In this document: positions 1-11,708 of the stretch, one piece after another | How positions within the stretch are numbered: position 1 is the stretch's first letter | Layout: every line of letters starts with the position of its first letter | From: Viola odorata | Lineage: Eukaryota > Streptophyta > Magnoliopsida > Malpighiales > Violaceae | Reading direction: 5' to 3' | DNA: 64,000 nucleotides | NCBI GenBank assembly: GCA_963691705.1 | Contig: OY829542.1 | Location: forward strand, 29,746,579-29,810,578 | Made by a program: the position numbers and the translations under genes | The notes under the pieces: model-generated | What the model saw: the letters and a program-made list of their open reading frames with translations, nothing else | The model's database searches: none | What the model was told of the DNA's origin: nothing

Positions 1-501
1 TTCATTTGAACAAAACGAGGTTAGTTTTATTTTTTATTTGATTTGATTTTGTAATTATTTATTTTATTAATTTTGTTAGGCAAGTTGTGAAAAATTATTT
101 ATAGGTTAATAATTTGTAAAATATTTAAAAGTAATATATATTTTTTAATAAATTATCTATCGACGGTATATAATACAATTGCACAACACGAGTTTTAAAC
201 CAAGTAGTAACTATTTTCATTTCTTACCAAATTAAATGAGAAGTTTACAGAAAAAGAAATTACTTTGTATATAAAAGTTGACTCTTGTTCGCCCAAGATT
301 GCTAAAGGCGGACTCTACTTTGGATTTTTGCTCCTTTAGTTTCAGCAACAAAAAAAAAACTGGTAAACCGATAGAAAACTGGACCCCGTCTTTCTACTTT
401 TGGAAAAAAAAAGCACTTTGCTCGTTAATGTGTAAACAAAACAAGCCACCAGGGTTGAGAAAGCACAGAAATTTGTAAACAAAACTGAACAACTCCTCCA
501 T
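1..501. other. AT-rich 3' flank of the purine synthesis gene
   Basis: This stretch is AT-rich and holds no convincing coding region. Its right-hand part (about 300-501) should be the 3' untranslated region of the minus-strand gene that stops at 502-504. I saw no repeat or RNA gene in it. Confidence 0.4.
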
Positions 502-3500
502 CTATAAGGCCCAAGAGCCAATACTTGTACTTTTCGTAGCACATTGTTTCTGGGTAAGCGCTCTCCACCCAATATCTCGTCGATAGAAACCCCCCGGCCA
601 GTTAATTTGCTCAACCGCTTGATAAGCCCTATCCCGTGCCTCTTCAAGATCACTTCCCAAGGCAGTAACCCCAAGAACACGGCCACCAGCAGCAATGAAG
701 TTGTCATTCGAGTCCAAAGCAGTTCCAGCGTGAAATATCTTGACAGTTGGGGCAGCATTTTCGGCATCCTCAAGGTTTTGAATCACTGTTCCCTTCTCGT
801 AAGAACCAGGGTAACCATTACTTGCCATTACTACCACCATGGCAGATCCAGGAGACCAATTTAGGGATACTCCAGTGAGCTGCCCTCTACAGGCAGCAAG
901 TAGGACTTGTGCTAAATCAGATTCTAACCTGACCATCAATGCCTGCACATAAAGGTAACATGCCAAAAGATAAACATTTGTCAAAATTATTTTTCACTTC
1001 TAAACATTTTGGTAAAAATCACAAGCAAAGGTCATAATCCTTGGTTGGTTCCTTGTGACAGACATATTCACTTAACGTTCATATCAAACCACTGAATTCA
1101 TTACAACAAATGGACAATATGACAGATATCTTCTTGTCAAATCACTAAGTCACATGACATAACAAACATATACTATCTTTGTTCTCATTACTGTATCCAT
1201 ACAATGAAACCAAAGAATATAGAAGATTTATTTATTTTAAAAAAAAACTTTAAAGTCTATAAAGAAAGGAACTGGCCTAGCTGTTGTCTCTCTCTACCAT
1301 TAACTGTCCTGAGTATCTCAACCTCAGTTTTTATAGAGACAGCAATGATCGCATGCACACAAATAACTCGAAAAAAGAAACTCCTTGAAGAACTAGAAGT
1401 TAACTGCTGACTAATTTAGTAAAAGTATACATTCAAAGCTCTTTGTCAAGGGGGAAAAGAAAAGCTTCATGAACACTAACAAGGTATGGTTTGTGCGCAA
1501 GCAACAAATGAATGCCACAGCCACTTACAGTCCGATACTCAACTTCGTATTGAAATTTATGCCCCTAATGCATGTTTATTGGCAACTAATTCACAAGTAA
1601 TATTGACTGATAATAATTGTTCAAAAATTGACTAATAAATGCTTATCAAGAACCCAGCAACTAACCTGACACTCTGGATCTCCAAACCGAACATTGTATT
1701 CAATCAGCTTAGGTAACCCAGATTTCTTCTCTATCATTAATCCAGCAAACAAAACCCCAACATACTTGCAAGCCTCTGCTGCCATTCCTTTCACAGTTGG
1801 GATAATGATAGTTTCCATGACAACTGACTGTAGATCTTTTGTTATCACTGGTGCTGGAGAGTATGCGCCCATGCCACCAGTGTTTGGCCCTGTATCACCA
1901 TCACCTACGCGCTTGTGGTCCTGAGCAGATTCCAGTGGAACCGCATTCTCCCCATCCACCAAGGCAAAGAAAGATGCTTCTTCTCCTTCCAGAAATTCCT
2001 CAACAATGACACGGCAACCTGCAGAACCAAAAACATTCTTCACAAGCATTGCATCAACAGCTTCATATGCCTCCTCCATGGTCATAGCAACAATAACTCC
2101 TTTTCCCGCAGCCAATCCATCTGCTTTGATAACAATTGGTGCTCCATGTTCCTGGATATATTGCTTTGCAGCAGATGGATCTGCAAATGTTTGGTACTGC
2201 AACAATACTAAATAGTCAGAAATTTTCTAGCACAAAGAATTGGGACAGCAACAAGATCAGTTGAAAACTTTTTACTTGCAAAAACAAAGGGTAACCGGCA
2301 CAAAAAAATGTACCACTTTTATTTAAGAGAAACTAAAAGAAAAAAAGGACTAGCAGAAACGGCAATTGGTTTAATTCAGGCAACTAGGAACTCCGTGATA
2401 ATTAAAATTGAATAGTAAAAAATAAAAACCTTAGCGGTAGGAATTCCATATTTATCACATAAGCTTTTCATGAAGTTCTTTGAACCTTCTAATGCAGCAG
2501 CCTCTGCTGATGGCCCGAAAGTAGGGATTCCAGCCTTTACAAGTTCATTGGCAAGCCCAGCCACCAAAGGTGCTTCCGGTCCCACAACAACCAGTCCTAC
2601 ATCCCATTTGTGGCAGAAGGAGATTACAGCTGAGCTATCAGAGATATCTAAATCTGAAATACAAGTGGCATGTCCTGAACTGGAAATCCCCACATTGCCT
2701 GGAGCACAGAAGACCGCATCACATGAGGGAGAACGCTGCAATGCATAGCAAAGTGCATGTTCTCTTCCCCCTCCACCAATAACTAACACGACTACCCTTC
2801 CTCCTGTGACATTGGTAGACCAAAAAAATCAGTAAATGACCAAAAAAACTGTGCAGAGATCTCAACAACTATTTAACTCAAAGTTCTGAATCCAAGTGAA
2901 TGACCCAAAAAATCTTTGATAGAATCGTGCATAGAGATGTGATATGACCAAAACATTTAAACTTCACTGCATCCGAGTGTATAAAAAATACGCTCAAGTT
3001 TGAATAAAAAGAAAATAGCAATCACTCTAGCAACAAAAGGCTTTAATTTAGTGGGTCATTTTGTACTTTTAACATGAAGTGAAAGGGGCATATTTAAAGC
3101 TGTAAACACATAGCTAAGGACAGATATTAGCATTGGTACATTATGGGTTTCTAATACATCAAAAGAAGGTAGGGAAAACATTACTATAATATATTGGCTA
3201 TGAATCTTGCTCAACTCTTGGCAACAAATAGGCTCAATCATTTAAGCAAGTCAAAATACTTTTTGAACTTTGCAGTCATCACATAGTCAATGAGTTGGAA
3301 CCTCCAATGTCATTTTTTAAAGGTTTTATAGATCTTCTAAACCTTCCATTAGTTACAAATTTCCAGAGAAAATGGTTAAACAACCTTTTTGGTCCCTATG
3401 GTGATTTTGTTTAACATGGTCCTGAGTTGATCTTTTGAGTAATGTGTTTCCATGGATATTGTTAATCTCGTCAATTTTCGACGGTAACCTGGTAGATAAT

Positions 3501-4126
3501 ATGGCATCTAAGACACAAGGATGCCATGTGTTAGTCGTGCTTATACTAAAAATATAGAGAAAAAGAAAGAGTCAATGGCACACCCAAGTCATCTTAAGGA
3601 GGGGATGTAATCCATTCAGATGAATTGTATTAGAGAAAGCTTTGGCACACGCCAACGATCCTCACCTAACAGTTGCGAGTAAGTTATTGCTCTCAACAGA
3701 CGCCGAAACTAGTCAATTACTTGTTACATCACCTCTCCAGGTTTTAATTCATAGCAACCAAAAGATGTTTACAAACGTAAAAGTTGGAAAACATAAGATC
3801 ATATTCTTTCAAGTAATGCATAATACACCAAAAGGCTGGCTCCCATCAACTGAAGAAAAAGAAAACTAACCAAAAGCATCACTACTGGGCTTATCACCTG
3901 CAACCAGTGGTTCTGATACCTCCATGACACACTTGACACAGGGAAAGGATCTTGTGCCCTTTCTTACATGGCAGAAACCTGTAGTACTCTTCCTGTGATT
4001 GTTAAGGAGTTTCGAATGGAACATTGGTGAAGAGAGATTGCTGATAAAACAAGGGCGACTGTCTGGTAGTTGAAAATTCTTGATGGAGAACACTTTGGGA
4101 AGTATGTCAGACATGACACAAGACAT
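502..4126 (-). CDS. PUR2: Phosphoribosylamine-glycine ligase (GAR synthetase), plastid-targeted, 4 exons
   Basis: The enzyme joins glycine to 5-phosphoribosylamine with ATP, the second step of de novo purine synthesis. Coding exons on the minus strand are 3871-4126, 2430-2803, 1666-2196 and 502-942. All introns are GT-AG and the total is 1602 nt (533 aa), close to the usual plant length. Exon 1 gives a Ser/Lys/Arg-rich leader of about 85 residues, as expected of a plastid (possibly also mitochondrial) transit peptide. The first ATG in frame is at 4126; the codon at 4141 is GTG. Exon 2 starts the N-terminal domain with GGGGREH near residues 95-101. Exon 3 carries the ATP-grasp core, with [13 protein letters not shown] and the [10 protein letters not shown] motif at its end. 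Exon 4 is the C-terminal domain, including ASNGYPGSY. No stop or frameshift was seen. The exon 1 boundary rests on phase (G|GA) and on the acceptor at 2804-2805. Confidence 0.93.
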
Positions 4127-4560
4127 GGTGACAGTCCACACTGTTTATCTCACTAGGGCTATGCTTGAACTTGATCAACCATACTAGTCAACTGGAGTTG
4201 ATAAAGTAACACAATGCCTCAGTGATGACTGGAAATTGTGGTGTCTGCAATGGGACAGGACGAGAAAAAATTATAATGTTAGGCACTTCAGCAATAGAAA
4301 AAGAAAGGCCAAAAGCTACTTGTCCATTTCCCAATCCCTCATTCTTCCATTCAATATAATTATAGCATTGCTATCACCTCCAAAACTACCAAATACAAGA
4401 AACAAACCATGAGACGCCTCCCAAAATGAAAGAATAAAAAAGCAAATAGGCTAAGCTTGGAAACTCCATATCTATTTCAGGGGGAATACTAGTAAATTCT
4501 CAATAATTGACTCTGCTTTTACTTTTCATAACTTATCCAGATAAAAAACATCATTTTAAC
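4127..4560 (-). promoter_or_regulatory. Upstream region of the GAR synthetase gene
   Basis: This sequence precedes the start codon at 4126 and must hold the promoter and 5' leader, possibly with a leader intron. No unambiguous TATA box or conserved element could be picked out by eye. Confidence 0.35.
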
Positions 4561-4660
4561 TAGGGATGACATACCCGGATACCGCCCGTAACCATACCTG
4601 CTTGACCGGGTATTACCCATACCGAACTTATCATTTGATACCCGGAAAATACCCGGTATA
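4561..4660. mobile_element. Possible hAT-type terminal fragment with ACCCGG subterminal repeats
   Basis: The block starts TAGGGATGACA and carries several copies of ACCCGG/CCGGGT within 100 bp. This layout resembles the subterminal arrays of the clearer hAT-type elements at 8955 and 52089. No matching opposite end or target duplication was found, so it would be a truncated end. The call rests on resemblance only. Confidence 0.35.
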
Positions 4661-4661
4661 A

Positions 4662-4881
4662 CCTATTTTTTCACTTTCACGCTTTTCCTCTCTCTCTCCG
4701 GCGATCGTGGTGGTCCAGTTCGGTGTTGGAAAACCGATGGATAGAAGTAAAACAGAGACCTATTTTTTCACTTTCACGCTTCTCCTCCCTCTCTCTGGCG
4801 ATCGTGGTGGTCTTGTCCGGTGTTGTTTCAACGATGAAGATGATGAGTGTTGGAAAACCGATGGATAGAAATAAAACAGAG
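4662..4881. repeat. Two-unit tandem duplication (about 100-120 bp each)
   Basis: The unit beginning cctattttttcactttcacg occurs at about 4662-4758 and again at 4759-4881. Both copies contain ggcgatcgtggtggtc and ttggaaaaccgatggatagaa. The second copy has about 22 extra bases (around 4828-4850). The short ORFs here on both strands are by-products of the repeat. Confidence 0.75.
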
Positions 4882-5221
4882 GCGGTGGTGCGGCTGTGCA
4901 GATAAAGCAAATGTGGGTAGTTTTTACTTTTAGGTTTTTTTTTTTTTTTAAAGGAAATTAAAACGAAATAGGCCCAACAAAAATAGTAAATAAATAAATG
5001 CGAATATAAGGCTGCGTTTCATAACGGAATTAATTCTGTTTGGAGTTATTTCTGTTTTCCAAATTTTTCCATCTGGAGTTATTTCCGGAATTATTTCTGT
5101 TTTCCAAAATTCTGTTTCACAGCTACAGTACGTTTTCTGTTTTCCAGCCTTCATTTTCCAACCTTAGAAAACTCAAAATCGTATTCAACTAACAACTATT
5201 TCTTACTTTTTTGAAAAAAAA

Positions 5222-5420
5222 ACTACTACTATTATTAAATCAATTTTATTTTCATTAAAAAACAATGCTAATGTTATTTTTTTGTTAAGATTAATAAACT
5301 AAATAGTAGCCAATTTTAAGTTTATTAAAAATCAAATATAAGTATGGTAAACATATTCATGATTAGATTCAAAAGCACAAGTCATTTAAGGGTTGTTTAA
5401 TTTTTGAAAAATTTTTGGAA
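5222..5420. repeat. About 190-bp direct repeat, copy 1 (partner 6557-6755)
   Basis: The segment from actactactatt to the TTTAAGGGTTGTTTAATTTTTG junction is repeated almost base for base at 6557-6755. It includes the shared core aatgctaatgttatttttttgttaag. It is flanking sequence that travelled with, or was duplicated by, the Harbinger-like elements. Confidence 0.8.
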
Positions 5421-5928
5421 AATTTTCTAAAAATTGGAAATATTTCCAAAATCTGTTTCACAGCAACATTTTTCCTCCAATTACTATTCAGTTTTCTAGA
5501 ATTAACACTACAAATTTGGAAAATTCTGGAAACGCCGTTTTTGAAGTTTTCCAAAAAAAAAATTCAAAAATTTTTTTTTTTTTTAGCTCAACCGATCCAT
5601 ATTGTTAACATAAAAAAGAAACAATGTTATTTTGGACATTTCTACCCTCATAATTTATAAATATGCTAAATCTATTCACGTTAAAGATCAAATATAAATA
5701 TAATAATTTCGTTCATGAAAATAAAATACATGTCTTGAATTATTTGTTCATGACGTGAATACAACAAACTCGAAATCGTATTCACCTAAAATCAAGTATA
5801 AATATAATAATTCCGTTTATGAAAATAAAATACATATAAAATAGTCTTGAATTATTTGTTCATTACGTGAATACCACAAATATCAACATTCAAAACATAC
5901 TTAATTTAAATTGTTACTTCTTCATATT

Positions 5929-6270
5929 CTAACAATTATTATAATGAGACCATAATTGATTTGCAATATCTTCTCTAACGCCATTCATTAGTTGCTGTTG
6001 GGACATATCCACTTGAATACCTTCTTGCGTCACATTAGCTTCGTTCTCGTATAAATTTTGCTGACCTTCTGTACCATATTCTGTGAATAGGTGATCAGCT
6101 CTATCTTCCATTCGAATAAAGTTGTATAGTGTACAACAAGCTAGAGGTATTTGCCTCGGACGATGAAGAAGATAATTTGGAATGGACTTTAAGATTGGAA
6201 ATCTAGCCTTCAGAACGCCAAAAGCCCTTTCAATCACATTTCTCAATGAGGAATGTCGATAGTTAAACAA
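5929..6270 (-). pseudogene. PIF/Harbinger transposase, C-terminal remnant
   Basis: The 113-residue reading frame contains ERAFGVLKARFPILK followed by LACCTLYNFIR. This is the conserved C-terminal part of the DDE-type transposase of plant PIF/Harbinger elements, around the last catalytic Glu (ER-FGVLK-RF). The earlier catalytic Asp residues and the N-terminal half are absent. The frame starts at a non-ATG codon or an internal Met, and no adjoining exons were found. It is therefore a truncated, inactive copy. A Myb-like partner ORF, common in this superfamily, was not seen. Confidence 0.8.
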
Positions 6271-6729
6271 TGCATATTTTCTTGTTATCCTTCCTCATCC
6301 ACGAAAATAAGTGTAATTTTCTCGTTACATATAAGTGTAATTTTAATATGAGCTCATTTAATTGATTTTTTAAAATTAAAAGTGAATTCATATTTATTGA
6401 GGATTCTGAGCGAGTAAATTCGGACCTTAAATCGAACTTTTTCTTTATTTACTGATTACTATTTATTTTGTTTCATTTTATTGCATATTTTAGTATTTTT
6501 GGTTCGGGATCTTATTCATTTCAAGTGAGATTCCTCGTGTTGAATCAATTTTATTTTAATTACTACTACTATTGTTAAATCAATTTTATTTTAATTAAAA
6601 AATAATGCTAATGTTATTTTTTTGTTAAGATTAATAAACTAAATAGTAGCCCATTTTAAGTTTATTAAAGATCAAATATCAGTATGGTAAACATATTCAT
6701 GTTTAAATTCAAAAGCACAAACCATTTAA

Positions 6730-7345
6730 GGGTTGTTTAATTTTTGGAAAAATTTTCAAAAATTGGAAAATTTTCCAATTCTCCAATTACTATTCAGTTT
6801 TGGAAATAATTCCAAAATTAACACTACAAATACTCCAACTTTTGGAAACACCATATTTGATGTTTTCCAAAAAAAATTTCACTTTATTTCCAAAGTGGGG
6901 TCTACAGGTCAACTTTACTCTCTCTCATCATTTTTAATTTTTCTTTCATACAAAAACTCAATCTTCTTACTTAATACTTTGAACAAAATAAATTAAAAGT
7001 TACAAAAACATAATCTTCATCTCAAGATTAGTAATTATATATCCACTTTTCTTATTTTTCTTAATATTTTATAAATGGGTTTTAAACTTATTTAGAATTA
7101 ATTTAGAATTTTTTTCCCGCCTAAAATACTCCCTTCAAACTAATATTTAAAAAATGGGTCTTATGACGTGGCGGGATGGGATTGGTTTTCCAAATGGAAA
7201 ATTTTGGAATTAATTTCATTTGGAGAAAAATATTGTTGTGCAACAGATTTTGGAAATATATCCAGTTTTGGAAAATTTTCAGAAAATCCCTGTAAGTAAA
7301 TTCAGAATGGAATTTTCAAAAAATTCTCCGTAATTAAAAAACAAT
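6730..7345. mobile_element. Small nested Harbinger-like (MITE) copy
   Basis: The left end GGGTTGTTTAATTTTTGG at 6730 is preceded by TTTAA. A plausible right end, ttctccgtaattaaaaaac, finishes near 7345 and in reverse complement resembles the left end. The interior has no coding capacity and is rich in ggaaaattttcc. The boundaries are approximate. Confidence 0.4.
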
Positions 7346-7384
7346 GAAAAAAAAACTACTACTATTGTTAATTCAATTTTATTG

Positions 7385-8330
7385 TCAACTCATTTAATTG
7401 ATTTTTTAAAATTAAAAGTAAATTCATATTTATTAATTTGCAAAATCACAATGAGAAAAGTGACTGAACATTAGTTAATTAAATCATAATTAATTAAACC
7501 ATTGGTGCGCCACATACCATAAAATTTCTTATAAGACGGTTGGTTATTGAATTTTACTCGTATGGTTTTAATTAGGAGTATTAGTTAGTTCAATATCAAT
7601 TATGAAGTATTTTTATTACAATTTGTATCAATCTACATATTAATCATCAAAATTACGAGGGTAGACATGTCTAAAATAACATTATTATTTTTAGATTAAC
7701 AATATGAATTTATTGAACTAAAGTAATAAAAAAAAAATTGGAAATGTTTTCCAAATGGAAATATTTCCGAAAATTTGGAAAATGTTTTCCAAATGGAAAT
7801 ATTTCCAAAAATACTACAAATTATTTAATATTAGGAGTGAGTGAGTCCTATGTGTATCTATTAATTTTATTTTTTTAAAATGAAAAATTATTAAATATAT
7901 TCTTTACATATAAGTGTAACTTTAATATGAGCTCATTTAATTGATTTTTTAAAATTAAAATTGAATTCATATTTATTAATCTGCAAAATCAAAATGAGAA
8001 AAGTGACCGAACATTAGTTAGTTAAATCATAATTAATTAAGCCATTGGTGCGCCACGTGCCATGAAATTTCTTATAACACGGTTGGTTATTGAATTTTAC
8101 TCGTATGATTTTAATTAGGAGTATCAGTTAGTTAAATATCAATTATGAAGTATTTTTATTACAATTTGTATCAATCTACATATTATAGTAATTTTCAAAA
8201 TTACGAGGGTAGACATGTCTAAAATAACATATATATTTTGTTTAGATTAACAATATGAAGTTATTGAACTAAAGTAATAAATAAAAAAAAATTTAAAATT
8301 TGGAAAATATTTTCCAAATGGAAATATTTC
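7385..8330. repeat. About 400-bp tandem-like direct repeat (7385-7785 and 7926-8330)
   Basis: Both copies run from catttaattgattttttaaaa through gtgcgccac, gagggtagacatgtctaaaa and tattgaactaaagtaata to the ggaaatatttccg block. They differ by scattered substitutions and small indels. They are probably duplicated interior parts of the Harbinger-like family. Confidence 0.8.
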
Positions 8331-8589
8331 CGAAAATTTTCCAAAATGGAAAATTTTGACTGTGAAACAGATTTTGGAAATAATTCCAGTTTTGGAAAAT
8401 TTTCAGAAAATTCTCCGTAACTAAACAGCACCTAACAGTTGACGCAGAAAAGTAGTTTTTTTACTTTTTAGGCTTTCCTTCTTTTGTTGTCTTCTTCGTC
8501 TTCTTGCGTTATTATGCTCACATTTTTTGATTTTTTTTTGTTATTGTTATTAAGGTTTTTGTTGGTATTTTTATTATTAGCATTGAAAA

Positions 8590-8954
8590 AGGATAAAATA
8601 AAAAATAAGCCAGAAACCAAAAAGGTGAAAAAAAGGTAAAAATGATAAAAATCAAACCAAAACAGTAAAATATGAACCTAAATAATAAAAAAATAAGTCA
8701 AAAATGGTAAAAAATGAACAAAAATAATAAAAAAGCGAGCTAAAACGATAAAAAATGAGCCTATATAGTAAAAAAAAAAACCAAAACAGTTAAAAACAAA
8801 TTAAAATGGTAAAAAAATAAACCGAAATGATAAAAAATGAGCATAATTGTTGAAAACGAGTATAAATGATAAAAAAAATAAACCAAAATGGTAAAAAATG
8901 AACCTAATTGGTGAAAACGAACATAAATTATAAATTAAACCTAATAGGTAAAAA
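8590..8954. repeat. A-rich degenerate minisatellite
   Basis: Variants of aaaatggtaaaaaatgagcc follow one another with a period of roughly 20-30 bp, with spacer words aataaa, aaccaaa and gaac. The tract resumes after the hAT insertion at 9756 and fades by about 9790, so it was one array before the insertion. Confidence 0.65.
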
Positions 8955-9763
8955 TAGGGGTGTCAAAACGGGACCGGTCCCGTAGACCCGTCCCGGACCC
9001 GAGATCTCGGGTCGGGTCTGGGACCAATTTTTGGTCCCGTTTTGAGTCGGGACCGGGTCTAGTCCCGACCCGAAAATTCTCGGGTCTGGACCCGACAAAC
9101 CCTTAAAAAAAAAAAACTTTTCTTTTCTTTCCTTTCCACCTTTTTCTTCCCTTTCTTTTCTCTTACTTTTCCTTCTTTCCTTTCCACAACCTCACTCTCT
9201 TTTTCTTTCCTTTCCAGTTTCCAGATCTCACTCTCTTTTTCTTTTAATTCTTTGCCGGTTTGAATTGGTTGGCGGAGGAGAACGAGATGATTGTTTTTGT
9301 TGACGGTTGGGTGTTTTGCGGTTGAGTTTGGTGGTTGGCGGAGGTTGGTGCGGCTGTGATGAGAGGAGGAGGAGGTGTGGATTGTTTTGAATTTTGGGTT
9401 TTTTCCAGGGAGATAGGTGCGGCTGTTATGTAATGGATTGTGTAAATATTAGGAATTTTTAGGGATGGATTGATTGTGAATGGCTGTAAGTGGGAGGAAT
9501 GAGTGTGTGTGGTTAAGGAGAATTGAAGAAAAGGGAGAAAGAGGGGTTGGGCTTCAGCCCAATCCATGAAAAAAAAAGAAAAAGAAAAAAATTCGGATCC
9601 ATTTTTCCCGAGTCTGGACTCGTGGACCAGGTTCTTATACGAGCCGGGACAGGGACCAGAAATTGGTTCCGTTTTTTTCGGGACCGGGTCTGGTCCCGAC
9701 CGTATTTCTTCGGGTCTGTCGGGTCCGGACCCGCAGTCCCGTTTTGACACCCCTAGGTAAAAA
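8947..9763. mobile_element. Non-autonomous hAT-type element (8955-9755) with 8-bp target duplication
   Basis: The ends are perfect inverted repeats, TAGGGGTGTCAAAACGGGAC at 8955 and its complement ending at 9755. They are flanked by the 8-bp duplication GGTAAAAA (8947-8954 and 9756-9763). Inverted repeats starting TAGGG and 8-bp duplications are hallmarks of the hAT superfamily. Subterminal zones (about 8970-9105 and 9605-9740) are packed with GGGTC/GACCC words. The interior has a pyrimidine-rich tract and GGAGGAGG-rich sequence but no transposase. ORFs here are low-complexity translations. Confidence 0.88.
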
Positions 9764-9790
9764 TAAACATAAATTGTAAATTTTTACTTA

Positions 9791-10915
9791 ATTATAAAAA
9801 AATAAAATAATTTGATAAAATAATTTAATTAAATGAAATAATAAATAAATATGTGTAATTGAATATTTTTTACATACTCAATTGACTATTGAGCACAATG
9901 AATATGAAGTATAATTAATATTTAATTTTAAATATTAATTGAATATTTATTCGTATCTATTGTAAAATATCCAAATTTGTCCACTTGTCATCCTTAATTT
10001 TAACACTATGTAAGGAGAAAAAAATCCAGAATTTCAAGGCAAGTAAAGGGAGCTCACCACAGTGTTCAACAAGTACTTCCATGCTTTGCCACTCCCTGCA
10101 GCTCAATGGCTTGTACTTAAACCACACAAGAAGAAGTAGCAAAGTCTTGAAGCAAGCGAAGCATAGCAGTGTATGGATGAGGAGGACGACGCGACGAGAA
10201 GGATGAAGAGGCTTTGGAACTGCGGAGGAGGTGAACGGCGGGGAGAAGGAGGGAGTGGCGTCGCCGATGAGGAGGAGTTGAGCTGGTTGTGAACGGCGAG
10301 GTGTTGAGTTTTAGGGTTAGTCTTTCAGAAATGAAAAAAAAAATGGAAAGTTACCCAAATTACTTTCTATAACTTTTTCGTGCTTTTTTTTATTAACTTC
10401 GTTATTACTTTTTACATGGCATAACAAGTTACACTCTTTTAAAAAAAAACACCGAATTTTTTAACCTTATTTTGAGAATGTTAATTCACTTTCTACTCTA
10501 TATTTATATAAGTGGCACGATTCATAGGGAAAAACTTTAGTACAACGAAGATACTAATTAGTAACTGCTATCATTAAATTGACACAAAATTGACATAAAT
10601 TAGTTTTTAACTAATTTGATAAAAAATAAATAAAATTTATGCGTCATTTTTTAATGTAAAAAGAGAGCGAATGTTCCGTATTCTAATATACCTACGATTT
10701 TCTTAGAGAAACAGGGCATTAATTAAGTATGAAAGTTGTGATTTTCAACTTTTATTTAATGAATTATTTATGTATAATGGTGGGGGGTTTATTCCTAAAA
10801 TACATACATACATGCGTCAGCATTGCGTCTAGTCTACTGTTTGTTGGACATAATTAAATTACCTTTTTACTTTTAAGTCAAATATTTTCTTCCTCTACTC
10901 ACTTTTCTTTTGTTA
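9791..10915. other. Intergenic sequence with a gene-like block near 9990-10300
   Basis: Most of this is AT-rich and featureless. At 9990-10300 the composition becomes gene-like. On the minus strand, sequence from about 10142 can be read ahead of a GTGAGC donor-like site near 10055. No family was recognised and no partner exon found. It may be a gene fragment or the edge of an undetected gene. Confidence 0.25.
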
Positions 10916-11708
10916 AAGGGCGTTAATTCGAGTCTACGAGTCCAGATTCGACCGACCCGAACTCTATCGGGTCAGAATCAGATCCGATTTCGACAAAAAA
11001 TGGGACTATTTTTCAGTCTCGGTCTCGGCCCAGCAAGTGTTTCCGCTCCCGGATTTTTTTTCTTTCTTCGGGCCAACCCCTCTCTTTCTTTTCTCTTTTT
11101 CTCTCTTTTTTTATTTTTCTTCCTTTCCTGCGGCAGGCCTTGTTCTCTCTTTTTTCTTTTCTTTCCTTTCTTTTCTTCTTTCCTCTCTTTATTTCTTTTT
11201 CTGCTCTTTCCTTTTTTTTCTTTCTTCCTCTCTGCTGGTTTGGATTGGGTGGAGGGAATCGGTGGTGGTTTAGTTCGGCTGGTGATGGTTAATGATTCGG
11301 TGATGATTTTGGTGGCTCAGCGAGGAGAGGGTGAGGGTGGTGGTTGACGGAGGAGATGGGTTTGTGGCCGTGATCGGAGGAGATGGGTTTGTGGTGGATG
11401 CGGAGGAGGTGGTTGTGGTTTCGGCTGGAGAGGCGGAGGAGATGGGTGATTAGATTCGAATTTTTGGTAGAGGTGAACGGAATTAATTTTACAGGGAGGA
11501 TGAAATTGATTTTTGGCAGATTGGATGAATTAATTTGGCTGATGATTCGATTGAGTTAATTTTGTTAATTTGGTCGGGTCTGTCCGGGTCTCAGTAGGTC
11601 GAGACCCGAGACTGATCGGGTCGGGATCCGGACAAAATTCAGGACCAAAATCCTGGTCCCGGTCCCGACAAAAGACCCGGGTCCAGGTCCGACCAGTTGA
11701 CAGCCCTA
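10916..11708. mobile_element. Degenerate hAT-like element related to the one at 8955
   Basis: The block has the same plan as the 8955 element: dense GGGTC/GACCC words in both end zones (10920-11035 and 11570-11700), a long TTTCTTTTC pyrimidine tract (11085-11235) and a GGAGGAGATGG-rich interior. The ends AGGGCGTTAATTCG (left) and AGGGCTGTCAACTGG (right, reverse complement) are related but diverged. No 8-bp target duplication was found. It is probably an old copy. Confidence 0.5.

Larger units (their letters stand above)
5010..8432. mobile_element. PIF/Harbinger-like DNA transposon with nested smaller copies
   Basis: The left end (GGCTGCGTTTCATAACGGAATTAATTCTG, from 5010) resembles the reverse complement of the right end (GGTGCTGTTTAGTTACGGAGAATTTTCTG, ending at 8432). 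TAA flanks both sides (5007-5009 and 8433-8435), as expected of a 3-bp PIF/Harbinger target duplication. The interior holds a transposase remnant at 5929-6270 and many ggaaaattttccaaa blocks, the subterminal sequence of this family. Internal starts GGGTTGTTTAATTTTTG preceded by TTTAA occur at 5390 and 6730, which suggests that relatives are nested inside. Family assignment follows from the transposase remnant and TSD length; the exact inner boundaries are not resolved. Confidence 0.65.

Noticed and set aside
544..864. Plus-strand frame opposite the last exon of the GAR synthetase gene
   Set aside because: It is the complement of a well-supported exon and has no domain of its own.
3360..3560. 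Intron 1 of the GAR synthetase gene as host of a transposon (ttggtccctatggtg region)
   Set aside because: The wording resembles dispersed plant repeats, but no ends or target duplication could be found, so it was not listed as an element.
11037..11347. Overlapping plus-strand frames rich in Phe, Leu and Ser
   Set aside because: They are translations of a TTTCTTTTC pyrimidine tract inside a hAT-like element.
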